Assembly: GCA_020049245.1 (NCBI GenBank)
Contig: JAIFLB010000045.1
Coordinates: 1 to 11,164 of the forward strand
DNA: 11,164 bases
Direction: 5' to 3'
From: Betaproteobacteria bacterium
GTDB lineage: Bacteria; Pseudomonadota; Gammaproteobacteria; Burkholderiales; Thiobacillaceae
Shown: positions 1 to 7,241 of the stretch, one piece after another
Layout: the number at the start of each line of letters is the position of its first letter
Position numbering within the stretch: position 1 is the first letter of the stretch
Position numbers and translations under genes: made by a program
The notes under the pieces: generated by a model
The model's input: only the letters and a program-made list of their open reading frames with translations
Database searches by the model: none
What the model was told of the DNA's origin: nothing

Positions 1-1080
1 GGCTATGCGTCGGCGCAGATCATGATGCTGGTATTAGGTGCGCTGGCGCTCGCTGCCGGCATCCTGGTCGCTCTGTTTATCACCCGCAGCATCACGCGTC
101 GGCTGGATACTGCGTTGCAACTGGCGCAGCGCATTTCGAATGGCGATTTGAGCGGTCAGGTCAATGACAGTGGCGCCGATGAAGTGGCGCACCTGTTGCA
201 GTCGCTCGACAAGATGAATCAGTCTCTGGCTGGCATTATCGGGCAGGTGTCGCAAACGGCTCACCATGTCACCGAGTCGTGCGCGGATCAGGTCAATACG
301 ATTCAGGACGTGGCGCGCCTTACTCTCAACCAGACCGAACAGGTGATGCAGGTCAGCGCTGCGATGGAACAGATGGGGGTTTCCATCGCTGAAGTCGCGT
401 CCGATGCCAAATCCGTCGCCGTCGCCGCGAATCAGGCGCGCGACGTTGCCGAAGCCGGGAATCAGAATATGCAGGCCAGCGTGAACGCGACGGAACGCAT
501 CGTCATCAGCGTGGCGGATTCGAGCGCAGCCATCGCCGAGTTGAGCCAGCAGATCGAACGCATCTCGCAGGTCACCCAGGTGATCCGTGACATCGCCGAT
601 CAGACCAATCTGCTTGCGCTCAATGCGGCAATCGAAGCGGCACGGGCGGGCGAACAGGGGCGCGGATTTGCCGTCGTCGCTGATGAAGTTCGTAAACTGG
701 CCGAACGCACTGCTTCCAGCACGCTATCGATTACCGAAACGGTGACCAGCGTCAGCAACAAGACCTTGCAGGTTGTCGCCGCGATGGCCAAGGTCAGCGC
801 CGATGTCAATGACAACGCCCAGGTGAGCCAGACCACGCGCCAGTTACTGGGCGAGATCGTCAGTGCTGCAAGCGAGGTCAATCGCTTGATCCAGCATATC
901 GCCGATGCCACGCGTGAACAGACCGATACCAGCCATAGCACGGCAGTTGCGATGGAAAGGATCAGCCAGATCAGCGAAAGCAACAATGCCCGGATGGAAG
1001 ACATTGGCACTGCAGCCAGCAATCTGAATGGCATCTCGCGAGACTTGCAGACCATGGTCGATCGCTTTCGTCTGGCCTGA
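1..1080 (+). CDS. Methyl-accepting chemotaxis protein, C-terminal part (5' truncated by window edge)
   Basis: Inner-membrane chemoreceptor that passes ligand signals to CheW/CheA to bias flagellar rotation. The frame is open from base 1, so the ATG at 22 is probably internal and the true start and periplasmic sensor domain lie upstream. Counting from the first codon, residues 8-27 form a hydrophobic transmembrane helix ending in ITRSITRR. A HAMP domain follows to about residue 80, with the typical 'NGDLSGQV' and 'DEVAHLLQSLDKM' segments. The rest is a long coiled-coil signalling domain. Its hairpin tip, near residues 200-240, carries the highly conserved AIEAARAGEQGRGFAVVADE segment and VRKLAERT. 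Flanking Q/E-rich heptads (QTEQVMQVSAAMEQM) are likely methylation sites. It ends in FRLA without an NWETF-type CheR tether. The family is certain; the ligand cannot be told because the sensor domain is missing. Confidence 0.95.
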   Translation, partial: GYASAQIMMLVLGALALAAGILVALFITRSITRRLDTALQLAQRISNGDLSGQVNDSGADEVAHLLQSLDKMNQSLAGIIGQVSQTAHHVTESCADQVNTIQDVARLTLNQTEQVMQVSAAMEQMGVSIAEVASDAKSVAVAANQARDVAEAGNQNMQASVNATERIVISVADSSAAIAELSQQIERISQVTQVIRDIADQTNLLALNAAIEAARAGEQGRGFAVVADEVRKLAERTASSTLSITETVTSVSNKTLQVVAAMAKVSADVNDNAQVSQTTRQLLGEIVSAASEVNRLIQHIADATREQTDTSHSTAVAMERISQISESNNARMEDIGTAASNLNGISRDLQTMVDRFRLA

Positions 1081-1098
1081 AGCCGCCTTTTTGCGGCT
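1081..1098. terminator. Hairpin after the chemoreceptor gene, possibly bidirectional
   Basis: AGCCGC at 1081-1086 pairs perfectly with GCGGCT at 1093-1098 around the loop CTTTTT, immediately after the chemoreceptor stop codon. The 3' flank is CCGTTT, a weak T-tract, so intrinsic termination is plausible but not strong. The photolyase gene converges from the other side and ends at 1109, so the stem could serve both strands. Confidence 0.5.
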
Positions 1099-1108
1099 CC
1101 GTTTACAT

Positions 1109-2491
1109 TCAGGCCCCTGGCTCAGGCGGCTCGACCGCGCGGCGGAATAAATCCAGTGTGATGGCTCGCGCCCGGGCATGGTCGACGATCGGCGGCGGGT
1201 AGTCGGCCAAGTTCGCGGCGTGCATCCAGGGGGCGTGAATGAACTTGTCCGGCACGGCCGCCAATTCGGGCAGATAGCGGCGGATGAACTTGCCATCCGG
1301 GTCGAAGTTTTCCGATTGCGTGACCGGGTTGAAGATGCGGAACCAGGGCTGCGCGTCGGTGCCGACGCCGGCGCTCCATTGCCAGCCGCCGATGTTGGCG
1401 GCCTGGTCGTAATCGATCAGCTTGTCGGCAAAGTAGCGTTCGCCCCAGCGCCAATCGACGTGCAGATCCTTGACCAGAAACGAGGCGACGATCATGCGCA
1501 GGCGGTTGTGCATGTAGCCGGTCTGGTTGAGTTGCCGCATGGCCGCGTCGACGATCGGATAGCCGGTGCGGGCTCAGTCCAGGCTGTCGAACTTGCTTTG
1601 GAAGGCGTGCGTGACGGTGTGCGGGTAACGCGCCAGCAGCATCTGGTAGAAGTCGCGCCAGATCAGTTCGGACAGCCAGGTTTCCGCGCCTTCGCCGCCA
1701 TGCTGATAAGCGAAGCGGGCCAGTTGACGAATCGAAATGGTGCCGAAGCGCAGATGCACCGAGAGGTAAGAAGGGCCTTTGATGGCGGGGAAGTTGCGCG
1801 TGTCCTTGTACCGCGCAATGCGTTGCTGAAAGTCGGCAAACAGGGCTTCGGCGCCGGCCGGGCCGGGGGTGATTTTTAGTTGTGTCAGGTTGCTCGGCGC
1901 GAAGCCAAGATCGGCCAGTGTCGGCATCGAGATGGATTCGGCGGCGTGCGCCAGCCGATCCAGATAAAGCGCGACCGGATACGCCGACAGGTAGAAATCG
2001 TTCAGCTTGCCGAGCCAGGCCCGCTTGTAAGGTGTGAAAACGTGATACGGCTTGCCTGCGGCGGTGAGCACTTCGTCCAGCTCGAAAATGACCTGGTCCT
2101 TGACCCGTTTCAAGGTACGGCCGGCAGTGTGCAAAGCCGTCTCAACACAGGCATCCCGGCTGGTCGCAAAGGGTTCGTAGTCGCGTCCGGCAAACACCGC
2201 CTCTGCGCCGATTGCGGCGGCGAATTGAGGAATCAGGCTGCGCGCGCTGCCATGCAGGACATGCAGTGTGCCGCCGTGTGCTTCCAGTTCGGCTTTCAGC
2301 GCGGCGACGCTGTGCCAGATGAATTCGACGCGACGATCCGCCCGGTCAGGCAAGGCTGCGAGGATGTCGGTATCGAAGACAAACACGGCATGAACGCGGC
2401 GGGCGACTTTCAGTGCGGCATACAACGCGGCGTTGTCATTGACGCGTAAATCGCGCCTGAACCAGATGAGTGCGGTATCCATGTCGAACAT
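1109..2491 (-). pseudogene. phr: Deoxyribodipyrimidine photolyase, interrupted by in-frame TGA
   Basis: Class I CPD photolyase uses reduced FAD and light to split pyrimidine dimers. The N-terminal part (2491 to 1574, 305 codons) begins MFDMDTALIWFRRDLRVNDN, the antenna-domain start; MDTALIW from 2482 is an equally good start. It includes WLSELIWRDFYQ, matching the substrate-binding E274/W277 region of E. coli PhrB. A TGA at 1576-1574 stops it after KFDSLD. The same frame continues as ARTGYPIVDAAMRQLNQTGYMHNRLRM and on through DWRWGERYF and AANIGGWQWSAG, where the Trp359, Asn378 and Trp382 equivalents are kept, ending at 1109. By remembered alignment the TGA replaces the Trp306 equivalent, and about 12 residues between it and RTGYP are missing. 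Total length is about 461 codons against 472 in E. coli. Without readthrough the FAD-binding domain is lost, so it is probably inactive. A sequencing error is possible but would have to explain both the stop and the missing residues. Confidence 0.85.
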
Positions 2492-2492
2492 A

Positions 2493-2519
2493 TTGAGGGC
2501 GGTCCGCCGGCGTTACAAT
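2493..2519 (+). promoter_or_regulatory. Candidate sigma70 promoter for the yqgE-pyr operon
   Basis: TTGAGG (2493-2498) and TACAAT (2514-2519) lie in the 54-bp gap between the divergent photolyase and yqgE genes, upstream of the yqgE ATG at 2546. The -10 is good. The spacer is 15 bp, or 16 if the -35 is read as ATTGAG, so the -35 is weak. It is the only plausible promoter before the tightly packed pyr genes. Confidence 0.4.
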
Positions 2520-2545
2520 CGCCCCAATTTCACCGGGCGCCCATC

Positions 2546-3106
2546 ATGGATAACGCTAACTTCACCGACCATTTTCTGATTGCCATGCCCAGCATGCTGG
2601 ACCCGAATTTTTCCGGCACGCTGACCTATATCTGCGATCACGGCGATCAGGGCGCCCTTGGCGTGGTGATCAACAAACCGATCGAGCTGAATCTGGAAGC
2701 CCTGTTCAGCCAGATCGGGCTCGATCTGGCGGATATGCATCTGCGCGGCGAGCCGGTGTATTACGGCGGCCCGGTGCAGGTTGAGCGGGGTTTCGTGCTG
2801 CATCGTCCGGTTGGCAAATGGGGCTCGACATTGTCGGTGAACGATCGTGTTGGTCTGACCACGTCGAAGGACATTCTTGAAGCCACCGCGCGTCAGGAAG
2901 GCCCGGCGGAAATCCTGGTCACGCTGGGCTATGCCGGCTGGGGGCCGGGGCAGCTGGAAGACGAAATCAAGCAGAACGCCTGGTTGACCGTGGCGGCCGA
3001 CCCGGAAGTCATCTTCAGCCTGCCGGCGCAAGACCGCATTCCGGCGGCGATGAAGCTGCTCGGCATCGATCTGGCCATGTTGTCGGAAGAAGCGGGGCAC
3101 GCTTAA
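2546..3106 (+). CDS. yqgE: YqgE/AlgH family protein (UPF0301)
   Basis: This 186-residue protein has the usual length of the family. Recognisable segments are the N-terminal TDHFLIAMPSMLDPNFSGTL, then CDHGDQGALGVVINKP, then YYGGPVQVERGFVLH and, near the C-terminus, GYAGWGPGQLEDEIKQNAWL. No signal peptide or membrane helix is visible, so it should be cytoplasmic. The biochemical role of the family is not established; AlgH was named in Pseudomonas for an effect on alginate regulation. The gene sits 5 bp before ruvX, the usual yqgE-ruvX pairing in proteobacteria, and is probably the first gene of the operon leading into pyrRBC'. The ribosome binding site is weak (GGGCG). The ATG at 2546 is chosen because the conserved N-terminus begins directly after it. 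Confidence 0.95.
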   Translation: MDNANFTDHFLIAMPSMLDPNFSGTLTYICDHGDQGALGVVINKPIELNLEALFSQIGLDLADMHLRGEPVYYGGPVQVERGFVLHRPVGKWGSTLSVNDRVGLTTSKDILEATARQEGPAEILVTLGYAGWGPGQLEDEIKQNAWLTVAADPEVIFSLPAQDRIPAAMKLLGIDLAMLSEEAGHA

Positions 3107-3111
3107 CTTTT

Positions 3112-3546
3112 ATGCGGCGCGGCAGCGTACTGGCTTTTGATTTCGGCCTGAAGCGCATCGGCGTGGCGGTCGGTGATTGGGAAAACAGTCTGGCGCATCC
3201 GCTTGAAACAATATCCGGCGAAGGCAATGACGCGCGATTTGGCCGTATCGGCGGGCTGATTGAGGAATGGCGTCCACTGCAACTGGTATGCGGCCTGCCC
3301 TTTTCAATGGATGGCACGGAACACGACATCACCCGCCGGGCGCGCCGCTTTGCCAACCAACTGCATGGCCGTTTCAATCTGCCGGTATCGCTGGTGGATG
3401 AACGGCTGACTTCATTCGATGCCGATCTCCGCCTGCGCGAAGCTGGTGTCAAAGGGAGCGCCCGTAAAGGCCTCGACGACGCCGTCGCGGCGCAACAAAT
3501 TCTTCAGGACTTTTTTGATCATGCCGACCCAACTCCCCTCGCCTGA
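3112..3546 (+). CDS. ruvX: Putative pre-16S rRNA nuclease / Holliday junction resolvase-like YqgF
   Basis: RNase H-fold nuclease of the YqgF/RuvX family, implicated in 5' end maturation of 16S rRNA. The 144-residue length fits the family. The three acidic sites are visible: D10 in VLAFDFGLKRIGVAVGD, E97 in LVDERLTS, and D122/D123 in GLDDAVAAQQIL. The central GLPFSMDGTEHDITRRARRFA is the usual substrate-side segment. It starts 5 bp after the yqgE stop. No clear Shine-Dalgarno is present at useful spacing; a GGGG run lies 14 bp upstream, so translation may depend on coupling to yqgE. Its last 26 bases overlap the start of pyrR in another frame, which ties the housekeeping pair to the pyrimidine genes in one transcript. 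Confidence 0.95.
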   Translation: MRRGSVLAFDFGLKRIGVAVGDWENSLAHPLETISGEGNDARFGRIGGLIEEWRPLQLVCGLPFSMDGTEHDITRRARRFANQLHGRFNLPVSLVDERLTSFDADLRLREAGVKGSARKGLDDAVAAQQILQDFFDHADPTPLA

Positions 3547-4024
3547 AACACTCATCGATCAACTCGCCGAGCAGATCAAGCCGCATATCCATGCCGATTG
3601 CGCGCTGGTCGGCATTCATACCGGCGGTGTCTGGATCATGGATGCGCTGGCTGAACGTTTCGGCCTCGATATTCCGCGTGGCGTGCTCGACATCGCGTTT
3701 TATCGGGATGATTTTTCGCGCATCGGCCTGCATCCGGAAACCAAGCCGTCTCATCTGCCATTCGATGTCGAAGACCGTCGCATCCTGCTGCTTGACGATG
3801 TGCTGTTCACCGGCCGCACCATCCGCGCCGCGATGAATCTGTTGTTCGACTACGGCCGCCCGGCGGCGATCAAGCTGGCCGTGCTGGTCGATCGCGGCGG
3901 GCGCGAACTGCCGATCCAGGCCGATTACGTCGGCCTCAAGCTCGATCTGGCGCCGGACGAACATATCTCGTTGGAAAAAAATGAAACGGACGGCCTGCAC
4001 TTCATCATGAAAAGGAAGCCATGA
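3521..4024 (+). CDS. pyrR: PyrR: pyr operon regulator / uracil phosphoribosyltransferase
   Basis: Type I phosphoribosyltransferase-fold protein. In Gram-positives PyrR binds pyr mRNA in response to UMP and PRPP and has uracil phosphoribosyltransferase activity. The start at 3521 gives MPTQLPSPETLIDQLAEQI and 167 residues, close to the family's usual length; the open frame upstream to 3419 lies inside ruvX and does not look like PyrR. The PRPP-binding motif ILLLDDVLFTGRT is at residues 88-100 with acidic pair D92-D93. Other PyrR hallmarks are LVGIHTGGVWIMD, DIAFYRDDFSRIG and LAVLVDRGGRELPIQADYVG. It overlaps ruvX by 26 bp and pyrB by ATGA. With no untranslated leader before it or between it and pyrB, the classical leader-attenuation target is not visible here, so its regulatory mode is unknown. 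Confidence 0.93.
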   Translation: MPTQLPSPETLIDQLAEQIKPHIHADCALVGIHTGGVWIMDALAERFGLDIPRGVLDIAFYRDDFSRIGLHPETKPSHLPFDVEDRRILLLDDVLFTGRTIRAAMNLLFDYGRPAAIKLAVLVDRGGRELPIQADYVGLKLDLAPDEHISLEKNETDGLHFIMKRKP

Positions 4025-4980
4025 GCGCCAACAATCTGCAACTGACCGAGGATGGCCGCCTGCGCCATCTGCTGACGCTGGATGGCCTGCCGGCGCGCAT
4101 CCTGAACCAGATTCTCGATACCGCCGCGTCGTTCATCACGGTGACGGATGCGGATCGCGATGTGAAGAAAGTGCCGTTGCTGCGCGGCAAAGCCATCTTC
4201 AACATCTTCTTCGAGAACTCGACGCGCACCCGCACCACCTTCGAGATCGCCGCCAAGCGTTTGAGCGCCGATGTGGTCAACCTGAACATCAACGCCTCGT
4301 CGCAAAGCAAGGGGGAAACCCTGCTCGACACCATCGCCAACCTGTCGGCGATGCAGGCCGACATGTTCATCGTGCGGCATGCCGCCGCCGGCGCCAGCCA
4401 TCTGATCGCGCGCCACGTCGCGCCGCACATCCACATCATCAATGCCGGCGATGGCCGCTGCGCGCACCCAACGCAGGGTTTGCTCGACATGTTCACGCTG
4501 CGTCACTACAAAGGCCCGTTCCACAACCTGCGCGTCGCCATCGTTGGCGATGTGCTGCATTCGCGTGTTGCCCGCTCGCAGATTCATGCGCTGACCACGC
4601 TGGGTTGCCCGGAAGTGCGCGTCGTGGCGCCGAAAACTTTGTTGCCGCGCGACGTCGAAAACCTCGGCGTGCATGTCTTTCACAAGATGAGCGAGGGCAT
4701 CAAGGATGTCGATGCGGTGCTGATGTTGCGCCTGCAGAACGAGCGCATGCGCGGTGCGCGCCTGCCTTCGGCCGGCGAATACTTCAAACACTGGGGCCTG
4801 ACGCCGGAGAAGCTGAAGCTGGCCAAGCCGGATGCCATCGTGATGCATCCGGGGCCAATGAATCGCGGCGTCGAGATCGATTCGGCGGTGGCTGACGGCA
4901 TGCAGTCGGTGATCCTGTCGCAGGTCACCTTCGGCATCGCGGTGCGCATGGCGGTGATGAGCATACTGGCCGGGAACTGA
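4021..4980 (+). CDS. pyrB: Aspartate carbamoyltransferase catalytic subunit
   Basis: Catalyses carbamoyl phosphate + L-aspartate to N-carbamoyl-L-aspartate, the first committed step of pyrimidine synthesis. It has 319 residues. The carbamoyl-phosphate loop FFENSTRTRTTFE is at about residues 63-75, QSKGET with the flexible-loop lysine at 95-100, and HPTQG with the catalytic histidine at 149-153. IVGDVLHSRVARS opens the aspartate domain and HPGPMNRGVEID is at 276-287. The ATG overlaps the pyrR stop (ATGA) and is preceded by AGGA at 4013-4016. No pyrI regulatory subunit gene is present. Instead a dihydroorotase-like gene follows after 11 bp, as in the pseudomonad-type complex of PyrB with inactive PyrC'. 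Confidence 0.97.
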   Translation: MSANNLQLTEDGRLRHLLTLDGLPARILNQILDTAASFITVTDADRDVKKVPLLRGKAIFNIFFENSTRTRTTFEIAAKRLSADVVNLNINASSQSKGETLLDTIANLSAMQADMFIVRHAAAGASHLIARHVAPHIHIINAGDGRCAHPTQGLLDMFTLRHYKGPFHNLRVAIVGDVLHSRVARSQIHALTTLGCPEVRVVAPKTLLPRDVENLGVHVFHKMSEGIKDVDAVLMLRLQNERMRGARLPSAGEYFKHWGLTPEKLKLAKPDAIVMHPGPMNRGVEIDSAVADGMQSVILSQVTFGIAVRMAVMSILAGN

Positions 4981-4991
4981 GGAATAGCGAG

Positions 4992-6281
4992 ATGAAGATT
5001 CATATCAAGAACGGCCGTGTCATCGATCCCGCTTCCGGTCTCGACGCGGTCACGGACATTTATGTCGCCGCCAGCCATATCGTTGGCGTCGGCCAAATTC
5101 CGCGCGATTTCCACGCCAACCAGGTGATCGACGCCAGCGGATTGATCGTCTGCCCCGGCCTGGTCGATCTGTCGGTGCGCCTGCGCGAGCCTGGCCTGGA
5201 ATATATGGCGACGCTGGAAACCGAAATGCACGCGGCGGCAGTGGGCGGCGTCACCTCGCTGGCTTGTCCGCCGGATACCGACCCGCCGCTGGACGAACCC
5301 GGCCTGGTCGAAATGCTCAAGTTCCGCGCCAAGCACATGCCCGGTCCGCGCGTGTACCCGGTCGGCGCGCTGACGCGCAAGCTCAAGGGCGAGGGCATCA
5401 CCGAGATGGCCGAGCTGACCGAAGCCGGCTGCATCGCCTTCAGCCAGGCCGACGCGCCGCTGATCGACACGCAAGTGCTGCTGCGCGCGATGGAATACGC
5501 CAAGACGTTTGACCTGTCGGTCTGGCTGCGGCCGCAAGACCCGCATCTGGCGCGCGAAGGCGTTGCGCACGATGGCGTGGTTGCCGCGCGCCTGGGTTTT
5601 CCGCCGATCCCGGTGCCGGCGGAAACCGTCGCGCTGTCGACCATCCTGTTGCTGGTGCGCGAAACCGGCGCCCGCGTGCATCTGGCCCGCCTGTCCAGCC
5701 GCGCCGGCATCGAGATGGTGCGGCGCGCCAAGCATGACGGCCTGCCGATCACCTGCGATGTGAATATCCATCACGTGCATCTGTCGGAAATGGATACCGC
5801 TGACTTCAATGCCAACTGCCACCTGATTCCACCATTGCGCAGCCAGCGCGACCGCGATGCGATTCGCCACGGCCTCGAAGATGGCACCATCGACGCGATC
5901 TGTTCAGACCACGCGCCAGTCGATGACGACGCCAAGGAACTGCCGTTCCAGGAAGCCGAGCCCGGCGCCACCGGCGTCGAGCTGTTGTTGCCACTGACGC
6001 TGAAATGGGCGCGTGAAAGCGGCATGTCGATGACCAAGGCGCTCGCTTACATCACCCAGCATCCAGCCCGCATTCTGGGTGTTGATGCCGGCCACATCGG
6101 CATCGGTCGCGCCGCCGACTTGTGCATGTTCGACCCGGAAGCCACCTGGGTCGTGAATCGCGCCAACCTCGCCAGCCTGGGCAAGAACAGCCCGTTCCTC
6201 GGCCTGGAAATGCAGGGCCGCGTGCAATACACGCTGATCGACGGGCATCTGGATTTCCGGCGCAATCATTCGCATGCGTAG
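4992..6281 (+). CDS. pyrX: Dihydroorotase-like protein, predicted non-catalytic ATCase partner (PyrC'/PyrX)
   Basis: Amidohydrolase-fold protein of the class I dihydroorotase family, 429 residues. The family shape is clear: MKIHIKNGRVIDPASGLD, CPGLVD..RLREPGLEYMATLETE, PPLRSQRDRDAI, GTIDAICSDHAP and the C-terminal AADLCMFDPE. The DxHxHLREPG signature reads D59-L-S-V-R-L-R-E-P-G, so the two metal-binding histidines are Ser61 and Arg63. FSDDG is replaced by FSQAD and the usual HxxHxS by HLARLS. The late aspartate in SDHAP (D306) and a His pair at 260-261 remain. Loss of several metal ligands predicts no dihydroorotase activity. Established work on Pseudomonas PyrC' shows such proteins are needed to assemble the ATCase holoenzyme; that role is inferred here. 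A strong Shine-Dalgarno (GAGGA, 4979-4983) overlaps the pyrB stop. Confidence 0.92.
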   Translation: MKIHIKNGRVIDPASGLDAVTDIYVAASHIVGVGQIPRDFHANQVIDASGLIVCPGLVDLSVRLREPGLEYMATLETEMHAAAVGGVTSLACPPDTDPPLDEPGLVEMLKFRAKHMPGPRVYPVGALTRKLKGEGITEMAELTEAGCIAFSQADAPLIDTQVLLRAMEYAKTFDLSVWLRPQDPHLAREGVAHDGVVAARLGFPPIPVPAETVALSTILLLVRETGARVHLARLSSRAGIEMVRRAKHDGLPITCDVNIHHVHLSEMDTADFNANCHLIPPLRSQRDRDAIRHGLEDGTIDAICSDHAPVDDDAKELPFQEAEPGATGVELLLPLTLKWARESGMSMTKALAYITQHPARILGVDAGHIGIGRAADLCMFDPEATWVVNRANLASLGKNSPFLGLEMQGRVQYTLIDGHLDFRRNHSHA

Positions 6282-6392
6282 TTGCGCAGGGTGCGCCGTG
6301 CGCGCGGGGCACTCTCTAAACTCAATGGGTTGAGCCGTGTTTCCCAGCTAAACAATTAAGCGGCAAACTGAGGAAAAACAGGGAGACCCAAC
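6282..6392 (+). other. Intergenic region with small hairpins, possible terminator and promoter
   Basis: This 111-bp gap separates the pyr cluster from the accessory pair. It holds two short perfect hairpins: GCGCA-GGG-TGCGC at 6284-6296 and CTCAA-TGGG-TTGAG at 6321-6334. Neither has a convincing T-tract, so termination after pyrC' is uncertain. TTGAGC at 6330-6335 could be a -35 for the next gene, but no good -10 sits at the right distance; the best AT-rich stretch is AAACAATTAAG near 6350-6360. Base composition becomes clearly more A+T-rich than in the coding regions on either side. Confidence 0.35.
6381..6385 (+). promoter_or_regulatory. Ribosome binding site of the Bro-N/DinD-like gene
   Basis: GGGAG at 6381-6385 sits 7 bp before the ATG at 6393. 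It fixes that start and shows the gene is translated independently of pyrC'. Confidence 0.7.
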
Positions 6393-7241
6393 ATGCTGAA
6401 CCAGCCCGCTTTATTCGAGACCCACGCCATCCGTCGTGTGTATGACGAGAAAACCGAAACCTGGCTGTTTTCGGTCATCGACATCATCCAGGTGCTGACC
6501 CAACAACCGGACTATCAGGGAGCACGAAAGTACTGGAAGGTGCTGAAGGGGCGTTTGGCCAAGGAGGGCAGTCAACTGGTAACAAGCTGTTACCAGTTGA
6601 AAATGACCGCTGATGACGGCAAGCAACGTCTCACCGATGTCGCCACCGCCGAGACCCTGTTGCGGCTGGTGCAGTCCGTGCCCAGCCCCAAGGCCGAGCC
6701 GATCAAGCTGTGGCTGGCCAAGGTGGGTTACGAGCGCATGCAGGAAATGAGCGACCCCGCACTGTCGCTGGATCGCGCTCGCGAAACCTGGCTCAAACAC
6801 GGGCGCAGCGAGAAGTGGATTCAGCAGCGCATGACCGGCCAGGAAACGCGCAACAAGCTGACCGATTACTGGGCCAATCACGACATCAAGCAGGGCGAGG
6901 AATTCGCCATCCTGACCAACCTGATTCATCAGGAATGGACCGGCGTGAGCGTGAAAGAACATAAGACGATGAAGGGCCTGAAAACCCAGAACCTGCGCGA
7001 CCATATGAGCGAGGCGGAGCTGATCTTCACCGCGCTGGCGGAACTCTCCACCCGGCAGATTGCGGAAACGGATGCGGCGACCGGCATGGCGGAAAACGCG
7101 GCTGCCGCCGGCAAGGGCGGCACGATTGCCAAACAGGCGCGCAAGGCGCTGGAAGAGAAGACCGGGAAATCGGTGGTGACCGGGGAGAACTTCCTGCCGC
7201 CAGCCAAGCGGGCAGTGCGAAAAGTATCGAAGAAGCCATGA
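6393..7241 (+). CDS. Bro-N domain protein with DinD-like C-terminal region
   Basis: A 282-residue protein. Residues 1 to about 115 are a Bro-N (phage antirepressor-type, DNA-binding) domain: ETWLFSVIDIIQVLTQ, ARKYWKVLKGRLAKEG, LTDVATAETLLRLVQSVPSPKAEPIKLWLAKVG. The remainder follows the pattern of E. coli DinD: EFAILTNLIHQEWTGVSVKEHK, MKGLKTQNLRDHMSEAELIFTALAE, then KQARKALEEKTGKSVVTGENFLPP and a basic tail. DinD is a damage-induced protein reported to antagonise RecA filaments; that function is not demonstrated for this branch. Bro-N proteins are typical of prophages and accessory DNA, so this is probably an acquired gene. No LexA box is visible upstream. Codons 60-70 contain a perfect 13-bp inverted repeat. 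The stop overlaps the start of the radical SAM gene (ATGA), suggesting coupling. The domain calls are from memory of the families; the exact role is unknown. Confidence 0.85.
   Translation: MLNQPALFETHAIRRVYDEKTETWLFSVIDIIQVLTQQPDYQGARKYWKVLKGRLAKEGSQLVTSCYQLKMTADDGKQRLTDVATAETLLRLVQSVPSPKAEPIKLWLAKVGYERMQEMSDPALSLDRARETWLKHGRSEKWIQQRMTGQETRNKLTDYWANHDIKQGEEFAILTNLIHQEWTGVSVKEHKTMKGLKTQNLRDHMSEAELIFTALAELSTRQIAETDAATGMAENAAAAGKGGTIAKQARKALEEKTGKSVVTGENFLPPAKRAVRKVSKKP
6572..6600. repeat. Perfect 13-bp inverted repeat inside the Bro-N gene
   Basis: TCAACTGGTAACA (6572-6584) and TGTTACCAGTTGA (6588-6600) are exact reverse complements separated by the three bases AGC. In mRNA this would be a stable hairpin within the coding region of the Bro-N domain. 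The sense frame reads QLVTSCYQL and the opposite strand reads QLVTACYQL, so the peptide is nearly the same on both strands. As DNA it resembles a dyad operator. Confidence 0.9.

Noticed and set aside
1574..1576. Selenocysteine or pyrrolysine-like recoding at the photolyase TGA
   Set aside because: Photolyases have Trp here, no selenocysteine element is visible, and neighbouring residues are also missing, so a mutation is simpler.
1178..1879. Long open frame of 233 codons on the + strand across the photolyase region
   Set aside because: It is antisense to clear photolyase coding sequence and has no recognisable motif; long shadow frames are common in GC-rich DNA.
3419..3520. Upstream extension of pyrR (34 extra codons)
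   Set aside because: The extension is the +1 frame of ruvX and does not resemble PyrR; the conserved N-terminus starts at the ATG at 3521.
4680..5870. 396-codon open frame on the - strand across pyrB and pyrC'
   Set aside because: It is fully antisense to two well-supported genes and its His/Gln/Arg-rich composition is typical of an antisense shadow.
6368..6381. Possible LexA/SOS box (CTG...CAG) upstream of the DinD-like gene
   Set aside because: The spacing between CTG and CAG is 8 bases, not the 10 of CTGT-N8-ACAG, and it overlaps the ribosome binding site. There is no real match to the consensus.
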